This document shows, piece by piece, positions 1 to 5,084 of a DNA stretch of 5,084 nucleotides (within the stretch, counting starts at the first letter, position 1; every line of letters begins with the position of its first letter). The DNA lies in assembly GCA_002691265.1 (NCBI GenBank), contig NZHJ01000026.1:23261-28344 (forward strand), given 5' to 3'. A model generated the notes under the pieces. The model did no database searches and was not told the origin of the DNA. It saw only the letters and a list, made by a program, of their open reading frames with translations. Origin of the DNA: Flavobacteriaceae bacterium. Its GTDB lineage: Bacteria > Bacteroidota > Bacteroidia > Flavobacteriales > Flavobacteriaceae. Position numbers and translations under genes: made by a program.

Positions 1-413
1 ATGCTAGAACTGGCGAAATTAAAAAAACTATTTCTGAAGAAGATGCAATTTACATTGCAAATAATTATATGAAAGAGGGATTAGAAATTTCAAATGTAGA
101 AACGATATATGAAACTGGGAAACACCATGAGTATAGAGAAAAACTTCTTCCAGCTTATGTTATTAATTATAAGTCAGACGAAAATTTAAAAGCATATATA
201 TCAATTAAAAATGCAAAATTCCAAACCGTAAGACATAGAGATTGGAGATGGTTTGATTTTTTATGGATGACACATACTATGGATTATGAGGGAAGAGATG
301 ATTTCAACAACACTGTTCTAAGAATTTTTTCCTTGTTAGGTCTAATAACAGTGATGAGTGGTTTTTCACTTTGGTTTGTATCTTCCCCGACCGTAAGAAA
401 ATTTTTAAATTGA
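1..413 (+). CDS. PepSY domain membrane protein, C-terminal part (5' end outside window)
   Basis: The reading frame is open from base 3 to the TGA at 411-413 and continues upstream of the window, leaving 136 complete codons of the C-terminus. The visible part begins with the end of a PepSY repeat (ARTGEIKKTISEEDA, the TGE...I..A pattern). A second PepSY unit follows (LPAYVINY...LKAYIS), and then the RWRWFDFLWMTHTMDYEGRDDFN block that usually precedes the last helix in this family. A hydrophobic helix (about residues 98-121, VLRIFSLLG...LWFVSS) ends the protein, followed by a short basic tail. PepSY proteins of this type are inner-membrane proteins with large periplasmic regions; their exact roles are mostly unknown, although some relatives carry electrons or flavins. 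The stop overlaps the probable start of the following monooxygenase gene, suggesting one operon. The family call is firm, but the function and the missing N-terminus cannot be judged here. Confidence 0.88.
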   Translation, partial: ARTGEIKKTISEEDAIYIANNYMKEGLEISNVETIYETGKHHEYREKLLPAYVINYKSDENLKAYISIKNAKFQTVRHRDWRWFDFLWMTHTMDYEGRDDFNNTVLRIFSLLGLITVMSGFSLWFVSSPTVRKFLN

Positions 414-1852
414 AAAATTATACCGATATAATAATTATTGGTGCAGGGCTCTCAGGAATTGGTTCAGCATGTCATCTAGAGAGAAAAAATCCGCAAAAAT
501 CATACATAATTATCGAAGCCAGAGAAGAGTTAGGTGGAACTTGGAGCTTATTTAAATACCCAGGGATAAGGTCTGATTCGGATATGTATACTTTTGGGTT
601 TTCGTTTAAAACTTGGGACAATCCAAAATCATTTGCTGATGCTCCAAATATTCTAAAATACCTCAATGAAGCTGCAAATGAATATGATATTAATGATAAA
701 ATTAGATATCAAACCAAAGTAGTAAAGGCAAATTTTGATACACAAAAAAAGATATGGTCTATATCAACAAAGAATAAAAATAATGATGAAGAAACTTACT
801 ATTCTAGATTCTTATTTTCCTGTACTGGCTATTATAATTATGATAAAGGTTATACTCCAGATTACAATGGTATAAATAATTTTGAAGGAAAAGTAATTCA
901 TCCTCAAAACTGGCCAGAAGACTTAGATTATAAAAACAAAAAAGTTGTAGTAATTGGCAGTGGTGCAACGGCCGTTACTATCGTACCTGAAATGGCAAAA
1001 AAAACTTCTGAAATCACAATGCTTCAGAGATCTCCAACTTATGTTGGCGCTTTTCCTAATAATGATAAATATGCAAAGTTTATCAAAAAGTACTTCCCAA
1101 AAAAAATCGCTCATAAGTTAATTCGATTTAAAAATATTTTTGTTCAAATCTTATTTTTTCAAGCATGTAAAATTTGGCCTAATTATTTGAAAAAATTATT
1201 AGTAAATGCTGCTCAAAGGCAATTGGGTAATTTTCCTGCAAAACCTCACTTTGAGCCAAATTATAATCCATGGGATCAAAGATTTTGTGTTGCTCCTGAT
1301 GGAGATTTATTTAAGGCAATCCGAAACGGCAAAGCTAATGTAGTTACTGATAAAATTGATTCATTTGACAAAAATGGTATAATACTTTCCTCAGGAAAAA
1401 AATTAGAAGCAGATATTATTATAAGTGCAACAGGACTAAAACTTTTAGCTTTTGGAGGTTCAAAAATAAGTATCGATAATAAAGTTTATAATCCTTCTGA
1501 TGCTGTAACATATAAAGGGTTAATGCTTAGCGGTTTGCCAAATTGTATTTTTTTTGCTGGATATACCAATGCTTCCTGGACATTAAAAAGTGATTTAACA
1601 AGTGAATATGCTAGTAGGCTTTTTAAACTCATGGATAAAAAGGATTATAAATATTTTGTACCTAAAGTAAAAGATTCAAGCATGAATATATCTTCATTAT
1701 TAAATTTAAATTCTACATATATCCATAGAGCATCTCATCTGTTTCCAAAACAGGGTTCGAAATTACCTTGGAAACTTTACCAAAATTATTTTTTAGACTA
1801 CAAAATGCTAAGAATAAATAAAATTAAAGACAAAAATTTGATACTAAACTAA
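410..1852 (+). CDS. EthA-type FAD/NADPH Baeyer-Villiger monooxygenase (flavin-containing monooxygenase)
   Basis: A 480-aa class B flavoprotein monooxygenase expected to use NADPH and O2 to oxidise ketones or thio-compounds. Seen in the sequence: an N-terminal FAD-binding Rossmann motif GAGLSG (residues 11-16), GGTW (42-45), PGIRSDSDMY (51-60), the type I BVMO fingerprint FxGxxxHxxxWP (158-169), the NADPH Rossmann motif GSGATA (183-188), YNPWDQR with the expected active-site arginine at 291, and a C-terminal ISATGL motif. From memory of the family, the order, length (EthA is 489 aa) and wording of these blocks are closest to mycobacterial EthA, the ethionamide activator. The native substrate is unknown. 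A start at TTG 410 gives MKNYTDIIIIGAG, the normal N-terminus of this family. An upstream TTG at 371 would add 13 residues unlike the family and lengthen the overlap with the PepSY gene. The TTGA start/stop overlap implies coupled translation. No inactivating change is visible. Confidence 0.93.
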   Translation: MKNYTDIIIIGAGLSGIGSACHLERKNPQKSYIIIEAREELGGTWSLFKYPGIRSDSDMYTFGFSFKTWDNPKSFADAPNILKYLNEAANEYDINDKIRYQTKVVKANFDTQKKIWSISTKNKNNDEETYYSRFLFSCTGYYNYDKGYTPDYNGINNFEGKVIHPQNWPEDLDYKNKKVVVIGSGATAVTIVPEMAKKTSEITMLQRSPTYVGAFPNNDKYAKFIKKYFPKKIAHKLIRFKNIFVQILFFQACKIWPNYLKKLLVNAAQRQLGNFPAKPHFEPNYNPWDQRFCVAPDGDLFKAIRNGKANVVTDKIDSFDKNGIILSSGKKLEADIIISATGLKLLAFGGSKISIDNKVYNPSDAVTYKGLMLSGLPNCIFFAGYTNASWTLKSDLTSEYASRLFKLMDKKDYKYFVPKVKDSSMNISSLLNLNSTYIHRASHLFPKQGSKLPWKLYQNYFLDYKMLRINKIKDKNLILN

Positions 1853-1868
1853 AACAATTATAAATTTG
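1838..1868 (+). promoter_or_regulatory. possible Bacteroidota promoter before the PNGase F gene
   Basis: TTG at 1838-1840 lies 20 bases before TAAATTTG at 1861-1868. This is close to the flavobacterial sigma-factor consensus TTG-N17-23-TAnnTTTG. Transcription from it would begin near 1874-1876, almost on top of the start codon, and would favour ATG 1878. The -33 element lies inside the last codons of the monooxygenase gene. In DNA this A+T-rich such a match can arise by chance, and read-through from the upstream operon is equally plausible. Confidence 0.25.
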
Positions 1869-1871
1869 AAA

Positions 1872-3215
1872 ATGACTATGAAAAATTTATTTAAACTTTT
1901 AATTTGCACAATTTTATTGACTTGTGGTTCAGATGATGAATCTGAAAATAATATAATCAATTTGCCTGCTAGTATTTCTACAAATGTTAGCTCTCTATCA
2001 TTTGAAAATACAATGGTAAATCAGATTTCTGAATCTCAGGTTATTATTATCAATGCTGAAAATACTTCATCTGAAATAAATGTAAGTGCACCTGAAGGAT
2101 ATGAGGTTTCATTAGATAATAGCTCATTCTCACAAAGTTTTTCTTTCGCACCTGAAATATCAAATGAAGTATATATTAGGTTTACTCCGGCTGAAGCAAT
2201 AAATTATTATTCAACGCTTACAATATCTTCAAATGATATCAGCAATAATATTAATTTAAATTTATTTGGTTTAGGCACACCCTTAATTCATAATTATCAG
2301 GCTTTTCAAAATCAAGAGTTAGGCTATGGTGGTGGGTTTAGTCAATCGGCAATTCAAATGTTTAGTTTACACGATGATTTGTCTGAAATCCAACAAATAA
2401 AAATGTATTTACAAATTGATTGTCCTTCAACAGGTTGTGATGATTGGGATAGGTTTGCAAATGTTAAAGTTAAAGATCAAGCTACCGGAAATTGGTATGA
2501 GATAGCCAGATATATAACCCCATATTGGGTGGGTACTCAACAACTGCAAAGAGGATTAGAATTTGATGTAACCGATTTTAAATCATTTTTGAAAGACAAT
2601 GTGGAATTGAGAATATATATAGAAAACTGGACAACTAAAGCTGATATAGTCAGTATAGATTTTGATTATATTGTTGGAACTCCGGACTATGAAAACTATG
2701 AGGTTGCAGAAGTGTTAAGTCTTCACTCAAATTCAATAAGTGGAGTTCCATATGGAGTTACTCATAATTTAGATTTAGAAAAATCAATTCAAATTCCTAG
2801 TGATTCAGAAAACATTCAATTTAGGACTATAATTTCTGGATGGGGTCATGCTACACCCAATGACGCTGATGGGAGACCTTGTGCTGAGTGGTGCTTTAGA
2901 ACCCATGATATTAAAATCAATGGCTCTTACACATTTCAACATAATCTTGGCCCAATTGGTTGCTCTGCTAATCCGATTAATAACCAGAATCCTGGAAACT
3001 GGCAGCCTGATCGTGCAGGTTGGTGTCCGGGGATGGCAGTTCCAGTAAGAATGAATAGTCTTGATACAAGCTATAGTGGGTCAACGATATCATTTGAATA
3101 TGATTTTGAAGATTGGACGAGTGACGGTAATGGTGGAAATGCATTTTATGCTATCTCAACATATGTAATCGTAAAGAGTAATTCTGAAATAACAACACCT
3201 ATTGTTACAGACTAA
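1872..3215 (+). CDS. PNGase F, lipoprotein form with N-terminal Ig-like domain (EC 3.5.1.52)
   Basis: A 447-aa peptide-N-glycosidase that should cleave the bond between Asn and the first GlcNAc of N-glycans, converting Asn to Asp. Residues 1-17 are a lipoprotein signal (K-rich, then hydrophobic, then LLTC) with the lipidated cysteine at 18. It is followed by GSDDE, which matches the Bacteroidota surface-export signal, so the enzyme is probably anchored on the outer face of the outer membrane. Residues about 33-135 form a beta-sandwich Ig-like domain (APEGYEVS...VYIRFTPAE pattern). Residues about 137-447 match the whole mature Elizabethkingia PNGase F, including ITPYWVGT, ISGWGHA and the DRAGWCPGMAVP block. 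The catalytic acids D193, E251 and E339 align with D60, E118 and E206, and the cysteine pairs 184/189, 337/341 and 364/385 with the three known disulfides. No T9SS C-terminal domain follows. ATG 1872 is chosen; ATG 1878 is nearly as good, and TTG 1866 is less likely. Confidence 0.96.
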   Translation: MTMKNLFKLLICTILLTCGSDDESENNIINLPASISTNVSSLSFENTMVNQISESQVIIINAENTSSEINVSAPEGYEVSLDNSSFSQSFSFAPEISNEVYIRFTPAEAINYYSTLTISSNDISNNINLNLFGLGTPLIHNYQAFQNQELGYGGGFSQSAIQMFSLHDDLSEIQQIKMYLQIDCPSTGCDDWDRFANVKVKDQATGNWYEIARYITPYWVGTQQLQRGLEFDVTDFKSFLKDNVELRIYIENWTTKADIVSIDFDYIVGTPDYENYEVAEVLSLHSNSISGVPYGVTHNLDLEKSIQIPSDSENIQFRTIISGWGHATPNDADGRPCAEWCFRTHDIKINGSYTFQHNLGPIGCSANPINNQNPGNWQPDRAGWCPGMAVPVRMNSLDTSYSGSTISFEYDFEDWTSDGNGGNAFYAISTYVIVKSNSEITTPIVTD

Positions 3216-3361
3216 AGATGCTTTAATTTTTCGGTTAATTTCTTAAGCTTCATTTTTCTCCACCAGGTTTTATTATCATTTTCCTGGCTTAGAGATCTGT
3301 GAATTTTTTTATTTAGTTTATTGATTTTTTTTATCAAATAAGATTTATCAATTTCCTTCAT
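3212..3361 (-). CDS. 49-aa lysine-rich hypothetical microprotein
   Basis: Read on the minus strand from ATG (3361-3359) to TAG (3214-3212), giving 49 residues beginning MKEIDKSYLIKKINKLNKK. The start lies 5 bases after the stop of the PspC gene, which is typical operon spacing and the main reason for believing it. The protein has 14 lysines, no membrane segment, a central QENDNKTWWRK segment, and lysine/leucine-rich stretches on either side that could form amphipathic or coiled helices. I do not recognise a family. Its stop codon overlaps the PNGase F stop (3213-3215) on the other strand. An A8 run in its coding strand (3332-3325) could cause slippage or sequencing error. It might be a soluble partner of the neighbouring membrane microproteins or a nucleic-acid-binding peptide, but neither can be shown here. 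Confidence 0.6.
   Translation of the reverse strand: MKEIDKSYLIKKINKLNKKIHRSLSQENDNKTWWRKMKLKKLTEKLKHL
3213..3231 (+). terminator. weak hairpin with T-tract at the PNGase F stop codon
   Basis: TAAAG (3213-3217) and CTTTA (3221-3225) can form a 5-bp stem around ATG, followed by ATTTTT. It begins with the PNGase F stop codon itself. The stem is short and A+T-rich, so it would be a poor intrinsic terminator. It is listed because it lies at the convergent junction where transcription from both sides must stop and no stronger candidate is visible. Confidence 0.25.
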
Positions 3362-3366
3362 ATTAT

Positions 3367-3555
3367 CTAATTCTCTGTTTTAGCACTTGTTAATAGTGTA
3401 GTAATTATATAAATCAAAAAAATAGGAATTGGAGTGAAAAATAAAATAACCAATAACAGTCTCCACAATAATGGGTCGGTGTCAAAATACTCTCCTAAAC
3501 CTCCACATATTCCAGCTAATTTAATATTTGATTTACTGCGATAAAACTTTTTCAT
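3367..3555 (-). CDS. PspC domain protein (single-domain, 62 aa)
   Basis: A minus-strand ATG (3555) opens a 62-aa protein that is almost entirely one PspC domain: KKFYRSKSN, then LAGICGGLGEYFDTDPLLWRLL, then a hydrophobic segment of about residues 30-55 ending in a short polar tail. The RS..N..LAGVCGGLAEYF...P..WR signature is diagnostic of the family. In enterobacteria PspC is an inner-membrane partner in the phage-shock response, sensing envelope stress with PspA and PspB. In Bacteroidota, stand-alone PspC proteins are common and their role is less clear. No PspA or PspF gene is in the window. It follows a 60-aa membrane protein after 46 bases and precedes the 49-aa gene by 5 bases. A hairpin ends 3 bases before its start codon. 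Confidence 0.93.
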   Translation of the reverse strand: MKKFYRSKSNIKLAGICGGLGEYFDTDPLLWRLLLVILFFTPIPIFLIYIITTLLTSAKTEN

Positions 3556-3558
3556 AAT

Positions 3559-3590
3559 CTCAAATTAGTTAATAAATCAGAAAATTTGAG
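3559..3590 (-). repeat. 8-bp inverted repeat directly upstream of the pspC-like start
   Basis: CTCAAATT (3559-3566) and AATTTGAG (3583-3590) are perfect inverted copies separated by 16 bases. They occupy most of the 46-base gap between the 60-aa gene and the PspC gene. In the minus-strand transcript the hairpin would end three bases before the PspC ATG, so it could hinder ribosome access or act as an operator or processing site. No T-tract follows on either strand, so it is not a standard terminator. The repeat itself is certain; a function is inferred. Confidence 0.5.
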
Positions 3591-3601
3591 TTAAAGAAAT
3601 A

Positions 3602-3784
3602 TTAAAATTTTCCCCATTTATTTTTAATCATCAAGCCAAGACCAGAATTGATTAAAATAAATGATATGGTACCAGTAAGAAACCAATTATTATTCTCATA
3701 TTTAGAAATTAGTGCTTCTCCAAAAACACATAACCCTGATGAAAATAAAATCAAACCTAAAAGAGCTAAGCCATATCTCTTCAT
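3602..3784 (-). CDS. 60-aa membrane microprotein, function unknown
   Basis: Minus-strand ATG at 3784-3782 to TAA at 3604-3602. The 60-aa product starts MKRYGLALLGLILFSSG and has two hydrophobic stretches, about residues 5-25 and 35-53, joined by a polar turn (SKYENNN). It ends in the basic tail KNKWGKF. This suggests a two-helix inner-membrane hairpin. A GTG one codon upstream could also start it, but ATG is preferred because its A is also the last base of the upstream gene's TGA (TGATG), a classic coupled arrangement. I cannot assign a named family. Its place between another small membrane protein and a PspC protein suggests a shared envelope role. Confidence 0.72.
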   Translation of the reverse strand: MKRYGLALLGLILFSSGLCVFGEALISKYENNNWFLTGTISFILINSGLGLMIKNKWGKF

Positions 3785-3948
3785 CACTCAGATCCTTTTT
3801 TGGTTAATTCCCAAATCATCAATAGTGCCCATATTATAGCGAATGTTGGATCTTTATCTATCATAAATCCTGCATACACTCCAATTAGAACAAATAAAAT
3901 TAATTTCCATCTTGGAAACACTCTTTTGCCAAAAAACCATTTTTTCAT
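3784..3948 (-). CDS. 54-aa membrane microprotein, function unknown
   Basis: Minus-strand ATG at 3948-3946 to TGA at 3786-3784, giving 54 residues that begin MKKWFFGKRVFPRWK. A positively charged start is followed by a hydrophobic segment (about 16-30, LILFVLIGVYAGFMI). A short charged turn (DKDP) and a second hydrophobic segment (about 35-46, FAIIWALLMIW) come next, and the tail is polar (ELTKKGSE). The basic N-terminus predicts a cytoplasmic start. It is the first gene of the minus-strand run, and its stop overlaps the next start by one base. The leader is A-rich without a Shine-Dalgarno sequence, as usual in this phylum. No family is recognised. Support comes from the operon-like overlap and coherent membrane topology. 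Confidence 0.68.
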   Translation of the reverse strand: MKKWFFGKRVFPRWKLILFVLIGVYAGFMIDKDPTFAIIWALLMIWELTKKGSE

Positions 3949-4032
3949 AAATACAATTTACAATAATTTAAAAAGAAGGAAATGTAATGTATGCTTTTGT
4001 TTTATTAAATTTGAAATAATTATTTATTCCTA
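3949..4032. promoter_or_regulatory. divergent intergenic region with a -7-like element for the CNNM gene
   Basis: These 84 bases separate the minus-strand microprotein run from the plus-strand transporter gene and must hold any separate promoters for the two units. On the plus strand TAAATTTG (4006-4013) fits the flavobacterial -7 consensus TAnnTTTG and would place transcription start near 4020, about 13 bases before the TTG start at 4033. A matching TTG -33 box at the normal distance is not seen. On the minus strand TACATTTC (3987-3980) is one base off the same consensus. Both assignments are tentative. Confidence 0.35.
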
Positions 4033-5084
4033 TTGGAACTATTACTACTATACATTTTTTTAACTATCAGCTTATCATTTTTATGCTCAATTCTTGAGGC
4101 TGTACTTCTAAGCATTAATACAACCTTTATAAAAATTGAAATAAAAGAGGGGAAAAATTATGCAAAGAAATTATCAGATTTAAAGAATTCTATTGATGAA
4201 CCTTTGATAATTATTTTAACTCTAAATACAATTGCTCATACAGTTGGAGCTATTTTAGTTGGTGTTCAAGCCAAAGTAGCATACACCGAATTAAATCTTG
4301 AAAATACTTTTTTCCCGGGTGGAATTTCTGATGAAGTTCTAGTAGGGTTTGTTTCCACAGTAATGACAATTATGATTTTACTTTTTTCTGAAATTATTCC
4401 CAAAACTATAGGTGCAAAATATTGGAATAGCTTAGCAAAGTTTACAACTATTTTTCTATCATCGATAATTCCAATCTTCAAATACACAGGAATATTATGG
4501 ATTCTACAAGCATTCACTAAATCAATTGGTGCATCAAAAAAAGAGCTTTTTTTTAAAAGAGAAGATATTTCAACGATTGCAGAAATAGCAAAAGAAGAAG
4601 GTATTATTGAAGAAAAGGATTCAAAATTAATAAAGAATATTGTCAAGCTCAGAAATGTTACAGTTAAAGAAATCATGACTCCATATTCGGTGATGGTAAC
4701 TGCAGATGAAAATTTGACAATTAACGAATTTTATAAAAATAATACTGAACTGGTTTTTTCAAGGATTCCAATTTTAAATAACGAAAAGATTGAAGCTTAT
4801 GTGCTTAAGGATACAATCTTAGAAAGTATCATTAATAATAAAGGAGATTTTAAATTAACAGAAATAAAACGACCAATAATTATTTCAAGTGAAAAAACAA
4901 ATATTCCAAAATTATTTGATAAGCTTCTAAAAAAACGTGAGCATATTTCGCTTGTAGTTGACAATTCAAAAAATACAATTGGAATTGTTACGCTAGAGGA
5001 TATTATAGAAACTATTCTGGGATATGAAATAGTTGATGAAACAGATATGGTGGATGATATGCAAATGCTTGCAAAAAAAATAAG
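4033..5084 (+). CDS. CNNM/CorC-like transporter with DUF21 and CBS domains (3' end outside window)
   Basis: An open frame runs from TTG 4033 past the window edge, giving 350 complete codons. Residues 1-170 form a DUF21 (CNNM) membrane domain with the conserved sites expected for ion binding: S19/E22 in FLCSILEA, N65 in TLNT, and SEIIPK at 119-124. Residues about 205-335 are a CBS pair, marked by EIMTP (213-217) and VTLEDIIETILG (319-330), followed by the usual YEIVDE tail. The family includes CorB/CorC, MpfA and human CNNM proteins, linked to Mg2+ or Co2+ export; many are annotated as hemolysin family. The sequence reaches DMQMLAKKI, so probably only a few residues are missing and no CorC_HlyC domain is expected, though this cannot be seen. 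TTG 4033 gives MELLLLYIFLTISLSFLCS, a full first helix; no in-frame ATG lies between the upstream stop (4012-4014) and residue 100, so ATG-only calling would remove much of the membrane domain. Confidence 0.9.
   Translation, partial: MELLLLYIFLTISLSFLCSILEAVLLSINTTFIKIEIKEGKNYAKKLSDLKNSIDEPLIIILTLNTIAHTVGAILVGVQAKVAYTELNLENTFFPGGISDEVLVGFVSTVMTIMILLFSEIIPKTIGAKYWNSLAKFTTIFLSSIIPIFKYTGILWILQAFTKSIGASKKELFFKREDISTIAEIAKEEGIIEEKDSKLIKNIVKLRNVTVKEIMTPYSVMVTADENLTINEFYKNNTELVFSRIPILNNEKIEAYVLKDTILESIINNKGDFKLTEIKRPIIISSEKTNIPKLFDKLLKKREHISLVVDNSKNTIGIVTLEDIIETILGYEIVDETDMVDDMQMLAKKI

Noticed and set aside
371..409. Upstream TTG start for the monooxygenase (13 extra residues)
   Set aside because: The extension MVCIFPDRKKIFK is unlike the N-termini of the family and is simply the PepSY coding sequence read in another frame.
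472..1114. Minus-strand frames of about 64 codons within the monooxygenase gene
   Set aside because: They are antisense to a gene with complete family motifs and have no start context or homology that I recognise.
2848..3048. Plus-strand 66-codon frame inside the PNGase F gene
   Set aside because: It is out of frame within the most conserved part of PNGase F, so it is a shadow of that coding sequence.
3263..3287. CCAGG/CCTGG inverted repeat with a 15-base loop near the convergent junction
   Set aside because: It sits inside the coding sequence of the 49-aa gene, has no following T-tract in useful position, and a 5-bp stem with a long loop is weak; probably chance.
3648..4063. Plus-strand frames (63 and 87 codons) over the microprotein cluster
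   Set aside because: They run antisense to the two overlapping membrane microproteins, which have better topology and operon spacing; the plus-strand translations show no coherent domain.
4266..4676. Long minus-strand open frame (136 codons) opposite the CNNM gene
   Set aside because: It lies wholly antisense to a gene with clear DUF21/CBS motifs, and its translation is low-complexity S/I/F-rich with no recognisable domain.

Overview
The window looks like chromosome from a marine- or soil-type member of the Bacteroidota, most likely a flavobacterium. The evidence is strong A+T bias, A-rich gene leaders without clear Shine-Dalgarno sequences, copies of the TAnnTTTG promoter element typical of this phylum, a lipoprotein with the Bacteroidota surface-export signal (Cys followed by GSDDE), and a PNGase F very close to the Elizabethkingia enzyme. 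There are no RNA genes, insertion sequences, CRISPR arrays or phage genes. No gene-free stretch exceeds about 85 bases.

Layout, left block (+ strand, 1-3215). The 3' end of a PepSY membrane protein runs into an EthA-type FAD/NADPH Baeyer-Villiger monooxygenase. The stop codon of the first overlaps a probable TTG start of the second (TTGA), so the two are probably translationally coupled. A PNGase F (peptide-N4-(N-acetyl-beta-glucosaminyl)asparagine amidase) follows 19 bases later. It is built as a lipid-anchored, probably surface-exposed protein with an added Ig-like domain. Its catalytic acids and six core cysteines keep exactly the spacing of the Elizabethkingia enzyme.

Middle block (- strand, 3948 down to 3212). 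This is a tight run of four microproteins: a 54-aa and a 60-aa membrane protein overlapping by one base (TGATG), a 62-aa single-domain PspC protein, and a 49-aa lysine-rich protein with no recognised family. The last gene's stop codon overlaps the PNGase F stop codon on the opposite strand. The two outer genes of this run (54 aa and 49 aa) are short and easily missed. The cluster looks like a small envelope-associated module, but its function is unknown.

Right block (+ strand, 4033-5084). A CNNM/CorC-like transporter (DUF21 membrane domain plus a CBS pair) is transcribed divergently from the microprotein cluster. It appears to start at TTG and is cut by the window edge close to its expected C-terminus.

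The genes do not form one obvious pathway. The most notable points are the lipoprotein form of PNGase F, the PepSY-BVMO coupling, the microprotein cluster with a hairpin against the pspC start, and the two TTG starts that determine correct N-termini.
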